From: Pseudomonas floridensis
Lineage (GTDB): Bacteria > Pseudomonadota > Gammaproteobacteria > Pseudomonadales > Pseudomonadaceae
Assembly: GCF_002087235.1 (NCBI RefSeq)
Contig: NZ_MUIO01000022.1
Span: 1 to 42,186, forward strand
DNA: 42,186 bases
Direction of reading: 5' to 3'
The notes beneath the pieces are model-generated. The model did not search any database and was not told the origin of the DNA. It saw only the letters and a list, made by a program, of their open reading frames with translations. Every line of letters begins with the position of its first letter. Position 1 is the stretch's first letter. This document shows positions 35,659-42,186 of this stretch, in pieces. A program made the translations under genes and the position numbers.

Positions 35659-36659
35659 AGGGCGTTCTCCTGCTCGAACTGTCGTTGTGCGGTTTGTCCG
35701 CTCATGGCCATGGAGAGCACCGCCATGCGGATTGCGATGCCGTAGGTCACTTGATTGAGAATCACCGAATGCGCCCCGTCGGCCACTGCCGACTCGATTT
35801 CCACGCCGCGATTGATCGGGCCCGGGTGCATCACGATGGCATCGGGTTTTGCGACGGCCAGGCGTGCGGTGGTCAGGCCGAACAAGCGGTAGAACTCGCC
35901 TTCGCTGGGCAGCAGGCCGCCGGTCATGCGTTCGCGTTGCAGGCGCAGCATGATGACCACGTCTACGTCCTTCAAGCCTTCGTTCAGGTCGGTGTAAACC
36001 TTGACGCCGTATTGCTCGATGCCGACCGGCAACAGGGTTTTCGGCCCGATCACGCGGATGTCAGGGCAGCCCAGCGCCTTGAGCGCGAGCATGTTGGAGC
36101 GCGCCACGCGGGAGTGCAGGATATCGCCGACGATGGCCACCGACAGATTTTCGAAACCGCCCTTGTGACGACGAATCGTCAGCATGTCGAGCATGCCCTG
36201 AGTCGGGTGCGCATGACGTCCGTCACCACCGTTGATGATCGCAACGTCCGGGCACACGTGCTCGGCAATGAAGTGCGCGGCGCCTGAATCGGCGTGGCGC
36301 ACGACGAACATGTCGGCGGCCATGGCCTCAAGGTTGCGTAACGTGTCGAACAGCGTCTCGCCCTTGCTGGTGGACGAGGTCGAGACGTTCAGGGTGATCA
36401 CGTCGGCCGACAGGCGCTGGGCTGCCAGCTCGAACGTGGTGCGGGTGCGGGTCGAATTCTCGAAGAACACGTTGCACACCGTCTTGCCACGCAACAACGG
36501 GACTTTCTTCACCGCCCGTGCGCCGACTTCGAGAAACGAGTCGGCGGTGTCGAGGATTTCGGTGAGCAGCTCGCGGGGCAAGCCGTCCAGAGACAGGAAA
36601 TGGCGCAACTGCCCCTGATGGTTCAGTTGCAGCGGGCGCTTGGCGTCGAGAGGCGTCAT
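35655..36659 (-). CDS. pyrB: Aspartate carbamoyltransferase catalytic subunit
   Basis: 334 aa. It makes carbamoyl-aspartate from carbamoyl phosphate and aspartate, the committed step of pyrimidine synthesis. [19 protein letters not shown] is the carbamoyl-phosphate motif, [16 protein letters not shown] binds the loop of the neighbouring subunit, and RLQRERM and [11 protein letters not shown] are the aspartate-binding signatures. The ~15-20 residue N-terminal extension compared with E. coli PyrB is typical of the Pseudomonas class A enzyme, which binds regulatory nucleotides there. Confidence 0.98.
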   Translation of the reverse strand: MTPLDAKRPLQLNHQGQLRHFLSLDGLPRELLTEILDTADSFLEVGARAVKKVPLLRGKTVCNVFFENSTRTRTTFELAAQRLSADVITLNVSTSSTSKGETLFDTLRNLEAMAADMFVVRHADSGAAHFIAEHVCPDVAIINGGDGRHAHPTQGMLDMLTIRRHKGGFENLSVAIVGDILHSRVARSNMLALKALGCPDIRVIGPKTLLPVGIEQYGVKVYTDLNEGLKDVDVVIMLRLQRERMTGGLLPSEGEFYRLFGLTTARLAVAKPDAIVMHPGPINRGVEIESAVADGAHSVILNQVTYGIAIRMAVLSMAMSGQTAQRQFEQENAL

Positions 36660-36671
36660 CGCAATGGACTC

Positions 36672-37184
36672 TTAGAGGGCGGTTGAGAGGTCTTGGAGTT
36701 CGAGCGCCAGAGGCTCTGGTCCGGACAGCTTGATGCGTTCCTGCGGGGCGAGAGGCAGGGTCGCGCCCACCACGTCGGGACGGATCGGCAGTTCGCCGGC
36801 GTCCAGGTCCAGCAGGCAGACCAGCGTGACACTGGCCGGGCGACCGTAGTCGAACAGCTCGTTGAAGGCGGCGCGAATGGTCCGGCCACTCATCAGCACG
36901 TCATCGATCAGCACCAGGTGCTGGCCTTCGATCTCGAACGGCAGCTCTGACGGGCGTACCTGCGGATGCAGGCCATTCTGGCTGAAATCGTCGCGGTAGA
37001 AGGAAACGTCCAGTGTGCCCAGCGCAGCAGGGTTGTCCAGCGCCTTGAGCAACGCCTGAGCGACCCAGACACCGCCGGTGCGGATACCGATAAAACGAGG
37101 GTCGCTGATGCCGCGCTTGCTCAGGTGAGCGTTCAGGTCAGTGGCCATCTGACGAATCAGTTCGGCGGGGTTTGGCAGACTCAT
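36672..37184 (-). CDS. pyrR: Bifunctional pyr operon regulator / uracil phosphoribosyltransferase PyrR
   Basis: 170 aa from ATG at 37184, with AAGGAG upstream. The PRPP-binding motif is [34 protein letters not shown] and DVSFYRDDF are PyrR signatures. It lies 12 nt upstream of pyrB. In pseudomonads PyrR controls pyrimidine genes differently from the attenuator binding of Bacillus, and I see no PyrR-type attenuator leader here. Confidence 0.96.
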   Translation of the reverse strand: MSLPNPAELIRQMATDLNAHLSKRGISDPRFIGIRTGGVWVAQALLKALDNPAALGTLDVSFYRDDFSQNGLHPQVRPSELPFEIEGQHLVLIDDVLMSGRTIRAAFNELFDYGRPASVTLVCLLDLDAGELPIRPDVVGATLPLAPQERIKLSGPEPLALELQDLSTAL

Positions 37185-37282
37185 GGTTGCTCCTTGAGGG
37201 CTCGAGCGGCGGCCGACGGTGAGGCGTCGCTCAGGCGTAAACGTGGAATCCGGGTATCTCGAAGCTGTGCGGACGCAAAAAG

Positions 37283-37723
37283 TCACGCATTCAACAGCTC
37301 GGCGTTCTCATCCAGCCATCCTTGCAACAGCAACGCGGCGGCAATGGCGTCGACCGGATTGTCGCGGTAGCTGCCTTTCTGGCCGCCTCGGGCCATGCGC
37401 TCGCCTTTGGCTTCGAACGTGGTCAGGCGTTCGTCATGGGTGTAGACCGTCACGCCGAAACGGCCATTGAGCTTGCGCGAGAACTTCTCGGCCAGGTCGC
37501 TCATGTTACTGCGCGTGCCGTCCATGTTCAGTGGCAGGCCGACCACGATGGCGTCGGGTTGCCATTCCTTGATCAGCGCCTGCACCTTGTCCCAGTCCGG
37601 GATGCCGTTCTGTGCTTTGAGCGTACACAGTTCGCGGGCCTGGCCGGTGATGGCCTGGCCGACTGCAACGCCGATCTGTTTGGTGCCGAAATCAAACCCC
37701 AGCAGCAGGCGCAATGCGGCCAT
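37283..37723 (-). CDS. ruvX: Holliday junction resolvase-like RuvX (YqgF)
   Basis: 146 aa RNase H-fold nuclease, implicated in pre-16S rRNA 5' maturation and recombination. [17 protein letters not shown] is the N-terminal acidic motif, [14 protein letters not shown] the second, and [13 protein letters not shown] the third with its conserved Asp/Glu; [17 protein letters not shown] ends the fold. Its ATG overlaps the yqgE stop by one base. Confidence 0.96.
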   Translation of the reverse strand: MAALRLLLGFDFGTKQIGVAVGQAITGQARELCTLKAQNGIPDWDKVQALIKEWQPDAIVVGLPLNMDGTRSNMSDLAEKFSRKLNGRFGVTVYTHDERLTTFEAKGERMARGGQKGSYRDNPVDAIAAALLLQGWLDENAELLNA

Positions 37724-38292
37724 CAGGCGTGCCCTGCCTGAGTCGACAACAGGCTGAGGTTGATGCCCAGCCGTGCAGCGGCGGCATCCAGGCGCTGCTC
37801 ACTGTCCACGTCGAACAGGATGGCCGGGTCGAACGAACAGGTTAGCCAGGCGTTGGCTGCCATCTCGGCGTCCAGCTGGCCTGCGTCCCAGCCTGCGTAA
37901 CCCAGGGTGATCACATTTTGATCAGGGCCGTAGCCATCGGCGATGGAGAACAGCACGTCCTGCGACGTGGACAGCGAAATGCCACCCAGATCGACGGTCG
38001 CCTGGAATATCTGGCCGCTGGGATGCAGAACGAAGCCGCGATCGGTCTGGACCGGCCCACCGGAGTGAATCGGGATCTGCTGGCAACGTACCGGGGCCGG
38101 AAGCTCCGGCCGCAGTTGTTCGAGCACATCGGCCAGGGTCAGGCTTTGCGGGCGGTTGATCACCAGCCCCATTGCGCCATTGGCGTTGTGCTCGACGATG
38201 TAGGTCAAGGTCTGCGAGAAGTTCTCGTCGTGCATGTGCGGCATGGCGATCAAGAACTGATGCTTGAGGTAACTCGGAGAGACTTTTTTCAT
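37723..38292 (-). CDS. YqgE/AlgH family protein (UPF0301)
   Basis: 189 aa from ATG at 38292 (MKKVSPSYLKHQFLIAMPHM); the in-frame ATG at 38328 lacks a ribosome site. YIVEHNANGAMGLVINRP and PIHSGGPVQTDRGFVLH are the DUF179 signatures. Always coupled to ruvX in this genus; AlgH has been tied to alginate and other secondary regulation, mechanism unknown. Confidence 0.95.
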   Translation of the reverse strand: MKKVSPSYLKHQFLIAMPHMHDENFSQTLTYIVEHNANGAMGLVINRPQSLTLADVLEQLRPELPAPVRCQQIPIHSGGPVQTDRGFVLHPSGQIFQATVDLGGISLSTSQDVLFSIADGYGPDQNVITLGYAGWDAGQLDAEMAANAWLTCSFDPAILFDVDSEQRLDAAAARLGINLSLLSTQAGHA

Positions 38293-38369
38293 GAGCCCTA
38301 GTGTGGCGTTGAGCCGCGTCGCTGACAACTGTCAGTTATGCGTGTGTCAGCAGGATTGACCAAAAAGCA

Positions 38370-39272
38370 TCAATTGCTTGAAAGCTTGTCGCCGCGGGCA
38401 AATTTCCAGGTGCGGATGATCTCCAGCCGGTCGATATCGGCCAGATCGCCGGTGAACGGCGCAAATGGTGCCGCCAGTCGCACGATTCGCTGGGCTGCCT
38501 GGTCCAGCAACGGCTGCCCCGACGATTCAAGCACCAGCACTTCGTACAGCGAACCGTCGCGATTGATCGAGACCAATAGCCGCAGGTTGCCGTAGATTTG
38601 CTTGCGGCGGGCTTCTTCCGGGTAATTCAGGTTGCCGACCCGCTCGACCTTCTTGCGCCAGTCATCTTTGTACCAGGCACCCTTGTCGCGCATCGTCGAT
38701 GCTGCGTTCAGGCGATGGATCTTCGGGCGCTTGGCATACAACTGTTGCTCGGCGGAGAGTTCGGCTTCGAGGCTGGCGATTTCATTGCTCAGATCCGCAC
38801 TGTCAAAGGTCGGCGCGGTCTTGGCGGTGGGTTCGGGTTTGACTTCTTCGCGTTTGGCGACGGTTTTCTGCTGGCTCGGCGCAGTGGTCGCGACCGCGGT
38901 TTTCGGCGCTTCCTGCTTGACGACCGGCTTGCTGGCCGGAGGCGGCGTGACTTTGTTGACCTTGGTGTCCTGGTAGGGCGCGATCTCGGTGGTTTTCAGC
39001 GTTTCAGCCTTGTCCAGCGTGCCGCTGCCCTGCTGGTCGTCCTGCGCCAGGAAGTCTGCCTGTTTGGGCTTTTCGTCGCTCTTGAACGTCGCCAGAGTGA
39101 TTTCCAGGGTCTGCGAGATCTGCTCGGGCTTTACGTAGGTGAAGCCCACACCAAGGATGATCGCCAGATGGATCAAGGCGGCGATCATCATGGTGAAACC
39201 CAGGCGATCGACCGGACGCACTCCGACGCTCGAGAGTTCCAGCGGTAGGTCGTTTCTGGCCATCGATGTCAT
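38370..39272 (-). CDS. tonB: Energy transducer TonB
   Basis: 300 aa. One TM helix (~26-46, FTMMIAALIHLAIILGVGFTYV) carries the conserved His near its centre that couples to ExbB/ExbD. A Pro/Lys/Glu-rich periplasmic linker follows (~65-150), then a helix and the C-terminal TonB domain (~215-300) with NLNYPEEARRKQIYGNLRLLV and LLDQAAQRIVRLAAPFAPF. No exbBD lies beside it. In P. aeruginosa the paralogue at this locus (TonB3) is linked to twitching motility, in keeping with the pil genes next door. Confidence 0.93.
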   Translation of the reverse strand: MTSMARNDLPLELSSVGVRPVDRLGFTMMIAALIHLAIILGVGFTYVKPEQISQTLEITLATFKSDEKPKQADFLAQDDQQGSGTLDKAETLKTTEIAPYQDTKVNKVTPPPASKPVVKQEAPKTAVATTAPSQQKTVAKREEVKPEPTAKTAPTFDSADLSNEIASLEAELSAEQQLYAKRPKIHRLNAASTMRDKGAWYKDDWRKKVERVGNLNYPEEARRKQIYGNLRLLVSINRDGSLYEVLVLESSGQPLLDQAAQRIVRLAAPFAPFTGDLADIDRLEIIRTWKFARGDKLSSN

Positions 39273-39417
39273 TGGCGGTTCAGCATCTCGTCAGCCTGCA
39301 TGTCAAAATCCGTGTCGTGTTACAGGTGGCGCATGATAACGCAATGTGCGATGCCGCTCCGGTCCGGATCGGACGAAGGGGCATCTTACGGTGTGCTGTC
39401 GGCTGGCGAATCCGCTA

Positions 39418-40377
39418 TCAGGCCGACCGCGCCTGCAGTTTCTTCTCGATCGCGTCCATCAGCAGACCGCCGATGTCGGTGCCGAACGCGTTATCGATCT
39501 CGCGGATGCAGGTCGGGCTGGTGACGTTGATTTCGGTGAGGTGCTCGCCGATGACGTCGAGGCCCACGAACAGCAGGCCTTTTTCACGCAACGTCGGGCC
39601 GATCTGTTCCGCGATCCAGCGATCCTTGTCGCTCAGCGGCCGCGCTTCGCCCCGACCACCTGCGGCCAGGTTGCCACGGGTTTCGCCTGCGGCTGGAATG
39701 CGCGCCAGGCAATACGGAACCGGCTCGCCATCGACCATCAGAATACGCTTGTCGCCGTCCTTGATTGCCGGCAGATAACCCTGCGCCATGATCTGTTGCG
39801 TGCCGTGGGCGGTCAGGGTTTCCAGGATCACCGAGAGGTTGGGATCACCTGCGCGGTGGCGGAAGATCGACGCGCCGCCCATGCCGTCCAGCGGCTTGAG
39901 GATCACGTCGCCATGCTGCTCGGCGAATTCGCGGATGATGTCGGACCGACGGCTGACCAGCGTCGGCGGGGTGCACTGCGGGAACAGCGTAGCGAACAGC
40001 TTCTCGTTGCAGTCACGCAGGCTCTGCGGCTTGTTGACCACCAGCACGCCCGCCCGCTCGGCCTGCTCCAGCAGGTAAGTGGCGTAAACGAACTCCATGT
40101 CGAACGGCGGATCCTTGCGCATCAGGATCACGTCCAGATCGTCCAGCCCGGCGTCGACTTCGGCCTCGAATTCGAACCATTTGCCCGGATCGGCGAACAC
40201 CTTGAGCGGTTTCATGCGGGCGCGAGCCTGACCTGCGTTCTGATACAGGTCCTTCTGCTCCATGTAAAACAGTGTCCAGCCGCGCGCCTGTGCGGCAAGC
40301 AGCATGGCCAGCGAACTGTCCTTTTTATAGGAGATGCGCTCAATGGGGTCCATGACAATCCCTAGGCGAACGCTCAT
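39418..40377 (-). CDS. gshB: Glutathione synthetase
   Basis: 319 aa from ATG at 40377 with GAGGA upstream. It ligates gamma-glutamylcysteine and glycine using ATP. RLGIVMDPIERISYKKDSSLAML is the N-terminal substrate domain, NKPQSLRDCNEKLFA leads into the ATP-grasp domain, and VILKPLDGMGGASIFR, LFVGLDVIGEHLTEINVTSPT are the ATP- and Mg-binding motifs. Divergent from pilG. Confidence 0.98.
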   Translation of the reverse strand: MSVRLGIVMDPIERISYKKDSSLAMLLAAQARGWTLFYMEQKDLYQNAGQARARMKPLKVFADPGKWFEFEAEVDAGLDDLDVILMRKDPPFDMEFVYATYLLEQAERAGVLVVNKPQSLRDCNEKLFATLFPQCTPPTLVSRRSDIIREFAEQHGDVILKPLDGMGGASIFRHRAGDPNLSVILETLTAHGTQQIMAQGYLPAIKDGDKRILMVDGEPVPYCLARIPAAGETRGNLAAGGRGEARPLSDKDRWIAEQIGPTLREKGLLFVGLDVIGEHLTEINVTSPTCIREIDNAFGTDIGGLLMDAIEKKLQARSA

Positions 40378-40432
40378 GGGCAATATCCTCTGATCGATAA
40401 GGGCCGTGACGGCCGTGAAATTGGCGTCAGGG

Positions 40433-40448
40433 TGGCGCTCCGTTTGCT
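40433..40448 (+). promoter_or_regulatory. Candidate sigma-54 (-24/-12) promoter upstream of the pilG cluster
   Basis: TGGCGC-TCCGT-TTGCT fits the RpoN consensus TGGCAC-N5-TTGCA with the invariant GG and GC exactly 10 nt apart. It would start transcription near 40460, 160 nt before pilG and just before the small ORF at 40467. No enhancer site was looked for beyond gshB. Confidence 0.35.
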
Positions 40449-40466
40449 CCGGGTCAAGGGGCAGAC

Positions 40467-40646
40467 ATGCAGCGGCGCACTTTATGGATTGACCGGGGAG
40501 AGTGTGCTAAAAAGGCTCGGCATCCGGTCTACGATCCTTATGGATCCGTAAAGCCATACCATCAGGCTCCCAGTGCTTTGCAGAACGCGCAAAAATTCGC
40601 TGCGGCGATGGAAGAGCAGATATGGAACAGCACCCCACAGCCTTGA
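40467..40646 (+). CDS. Candidate small protein upstream of and overlapping pilG
   Basis: A 59-codon frame from ATG at 40467 with AAGGGG 6 nt upstream, ending at a TGA 25 nt inside pilG in another frame. The peptide starts MQRRTLWIDRGECAKK and is basic at its N-terminus, with YDPYGSVKPYHQ in the middle; no TM segment or known domain. The overlap would couple its translation to pilG. It could equally be a chance frame. Confidence 0.3.
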   Translation: MQRRTLWIDRGECAKKARHPVYDPYGSVKPYHQAPSALQNAQKFAAAMEEQIWNSTPQP

Positions 40647-41032
40647 AAGTCATGGTCATCGACGACTCGAAGACCATTCGCCGCACCGCCGAAACGCTGC
40701 TGAGAAACGTCGGCTGTGAAGTCATCACGGCCGTCGACGGTTTTGACGCGCTGGCCAAGATTGCCGATAACCACCCACGCATTATATTCGTCGATATCAT
40801 GATGCCGCGTCTGGACGGTTATCAGACCTGTGCCCTGATCAAGAACAACCGGGCCTTCAAGTCCACGCCTGTGATCATGCTGTCCTCCAAGGACGGGCTG
40901 TTCGACAAGGCCAAGGGGCGGATCGTCGGGTCGGACCAGTTTCTGACCAAGCCTTTCAGCAAGGAAGAACTGCTCAGCGCGATCAAGGCTCATGTGCCGA
41001 GCTTCGTTGCAGTAGAACAACACATACCGTGA
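40622..41032 (+). CDS. pilG: Twitching motility response regulator PilG
   Basis: 136 aa CheY-like single receiver domain. Acidic pocket Asp14-Asp15, phosphoacceptor Asp58 (FVDIMMP), and the conserved Thr/Ser and Lys in IMLSSKDG and FLTKPF. There is no output domain. In P. aeruginosa PilG receives phosphate from ChpA and promotes pilus extension through cAMP. First gene of the pil-chp cluster, followed by pilH after 46 nt. Confidence 0.97.
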   Translation: MEQHPTALKVMVIDDSKTIRRTAETLLRNVGCEVITAVDGFDALAKIADNHPRIIFVDIMMPRLDGYQTCALIKNNRAFKSTPVIMLSSKDGLFDKAKGRIVGSDQFLTKPFSKEELLSAIKAHVPSFVAVEQHIP

Positions 41033-41078
41033 TGCCCGCGCCCATTGCTCGCGTGCTCGCAACTGACGGGGAACACCC

Positions 41079-41444
41079 ATGGCTCGAATACTGATCGTCG
41101 ATGATTCGCCGACTGAAATGTACAAACTCACCGGCATGCTGGAAAAGCATGGCCATGAAGTGCTGAAGGCTGAAAATGGCGCGGACGGCGTGGCCCTGGC
41201 TCGCCAGGAAAAACCCGATGCGGTGTTGATGGACATCGTGATGCCCGGGCTCAACGGCTTTCAGGCCACGCGCCAGCTGACCAAGGACGCCGACACCGCC
41301 ATGATCCCGGTGATCATGATCACCACCAAGGATCAGGAGACCGACAAGGTCTGGGGCAAGCGCCAGGGTGCTCGCGATTACCTGACCAAGCCGGTCGATG
41401 AAGACACCCTGATGAAAACCCTGAACGCGGTGCTGGCCGGCTGA
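41079..41444 (+). CDS. pilH: Twitching motility response regulator PilH
   Basis: 121 aa CheY-like receiver: Asp8-Asp9 pocket, phosphoacceptor Asp52 (LMDIVMP), Thr in MITTKDQ and Lys in YLTKPVDED. No output domain. In P. aeruginosa PilH opposes or drains phosphate from the PilG branch. It is followed by pilI after 16 nt. Confidence 0.97.
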   Translation: MARILIVDDSPTEMYKLTGMLEKHGHEVLKAENGADGVALARQEKPDAVLMDIVMPGLNGFQATRQLTKDADTAMIPVIMITTKDQETDKVWGKRQGARDYLTKPVDEDTLMKTLNAVLAG

Positions 41445-41460
41445 TCGCCGGAGTCTGGTC

Positions 41461-42000
41461 ATGGCCGAGCCACGCACAGCCTTTGAAATGCTTCTGGACA
41501 TCGATCGGCGGTGCCGGTCACTGGCGGCCGGGTTGCCGCTGCAGCAAGCCCATCAGCAGGATTGGGTCGGCATTGGTTTCAGAATGGGCGAGCAGCGTTT
41601 CGTGGCGCCTATCGGCGAGATCGCCGAAATCCTGCATGAGCCACGGCATGCGGCGTTGCACGGAGTAAAACCCTGGGTTGTGGGCATCGCCAATCTACGC
41701 GGGCGACTGCTGCCCCTTACCGACCTGTGCGGGTTCTTCGGGCATGAGTTGTCGCCGGTGCGCAAGCAGCGCCGCGTGCTGGTGGTGGAACATCAGGATG
41801 CGTTCGCCGGTCTGCTGGTGGATGAAGTGTTCGGCATGCAGCATTTCAGTCAGTTGAGCCTGATTCCGGAGGCGCAGGGCACGCCCGATCCGCGTCTGGT
41901 GCCCTTTTTGCGCGGGCAGTTCATTCGCGAACAGGCCTGGCTGGTGTTCAGTCCGTGGGCACTGGTGAAATCCGACGAGTTCCTGGATGTAGCGTTCTAG
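41461..42000 (+). CDS. pilI: Twitching motility CheW-like adaptor PilI
   Basis: 179 aa. A single CheW domain at ~35-175 (GIGFRMGEQRFVAPIGEIAEIL, GVKPWVVGIANLRGRLLPLTDL, QRRVLVVEHQDAFAGLLVDEVFGM). It links the chemoreceptor PilJ with the histidine kinase ChpA. Its position between pilH and pilJ confirms the assignment. Confidence 0.96.
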   Translation: MAEPRTAFEMLLDIDRRCRSLAAGLPLQQAHQQDWVGIGFRMGEQRFVAPIGEIAEILHEPRHAALHGVKPWVVGIANLRGRLLPLTDLCGFFGHELSPVRKQRRVLVVEHQDAFAGLLVDEVFGMQHFSQLSLIPEAQGTPDPRLVPFLRGQFIREQAWLVFSPWALVKSDEFLDVAF

Positions 42001-42078
42001 AAGAGCGAAGTGGCCCGGTGTCGACGGGTCTGTTTTGTGTCACGAATCGCAGTTGGTCCAGGCGGGGGCCTGATTTAA

Positions 42079-42186
42079 ATGAGTAAGACAGGCAGGTCAA
42101 TGGAAGGCGTACGCAGCCGTACACAGATTGTTGTGCTGTTCTTCGCGCTTATCGTTTTCATCATGTTGCTGTTCGCCAACTTCGCC
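42079..42186 (+). CDS. pilJ: Twitching motility chemoreceptor PilJ (5' end only)
   Basis: The first 36 codons are in the window. After a short basic N-terminus (SKTGRSMEGVRSRTQ) comes the first TM helix (IVVLFFALIVFIMLLFANFA), ending with the LLFANFA found at the same place in P. aeruginosa PilJ. It starts 78 nt past pilI, in the expected operon order. Confidence 0.85.
   Translation, partial: MSKTGRSMEGVRSRTQIVVLFFALIVFIMLLFANFA

Noticed and set aside
37185..37282. PyrR-type attenuator ahead of pyrR
   Set aside because: No terminator/antiterminator pair is visible in the 98-nt gap; pseudomonads do not use the Bacillus mechanism as far as I know.
38322..38335. CTGACA-AC-TGTCAG palindrome upstream of yqgE
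   Set aside because: Six-bp arms with no linked regulator gene; too short to call an operator.

Overview
The window reads as a chromosomal segment of a Pseudomonas, most likely of the P. syringae group. The gene order coaD / aldehyde dehydrogenase / yheT / rsmD / M16 proteases / ftsYEX / rpoH / mtgA / thiSG / trmB / hemW / rdgB / metWX / yggT / proC / yggS / pilT / pyrC'-pyrB-pyrR / ruvX / yqgE / tonB / gshB / pilGHIJ is, from my knowledge of the family, the conserved Pseudomonas core backbone. Coding sequence is GC-rich, and Pseudomonas-style REP elements lie behind trmB. No tRNA, rRNA, CRISPR array, IS element or phage gene was seen.

Layout. 1-8 kb: an RlmI-type methyltransferase cut by the window edge (its first ~170 bases look corrupted), a PfpI/DJ-1 protein, an HDOD protein, mutM, a small exported protein, a 2[4Fe-4S] ferredoxin, coaD, a coniferyl-aldehyde-type dehydrogenase with a divergent TetR regulator, and a mercaptopyruvate sulfurtransferase. 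8-16 kb: YheT hydrolase, rsmD, and two tandem copies of a two-gene M16 peptidase operon (non-catalytic and catalytic subunits). 16-20.5 kb: ftsY-ftsE-ftsX, coupled by 4-nt overlaps, then rpoH with an AlgU/sigma-E-type promoter and a strong terminator. 20.5-21.7 kb: an AT-richer gene for a divergent EF-Tu homologue, placed in reverse between rpoH and mtgA. 21.8-31.8 kb: mtgA, DUF423, thiS-thiG, trmB, REP elements, DUF3392, hemW-rdgB-DUF4426-metW-metX, yggT-proC-yggS. 31.8-42.2 kb: pilT, an NlpC/P60 protein, a double TM2 protein, pyrC'-pyrB-pyrR-ruvX-yqgE, tonB, gshB, and the start of the pil-chp twitching chemosensory cluster (pilG, pilH, pilI, pilJ 5' end).

Two things stand out. First, the M16 pair next to ftsY has been duplicated as a unit of about 3.2 kb that carried the intergenic promoter region and the first codons of ftsY, left behind as a fossil at 13029-13052. 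In the ftsY-proximal copy both subunits have lost their signal peptides while their bodies, the HxxEH zinc site and the 4-nt overlap remain intact, which suggests a cytoplasmic version of a normally exported protease complex. Second, the EF-Tu-like protein is full length but altered at several otherwise near-invariant GTPase and aminoacyl-tRNA-contact positions (GHVDDGKT, GGITI, DCPSH, SKAD), so it is unlikely to be a simple spare copy of EF-Tu.
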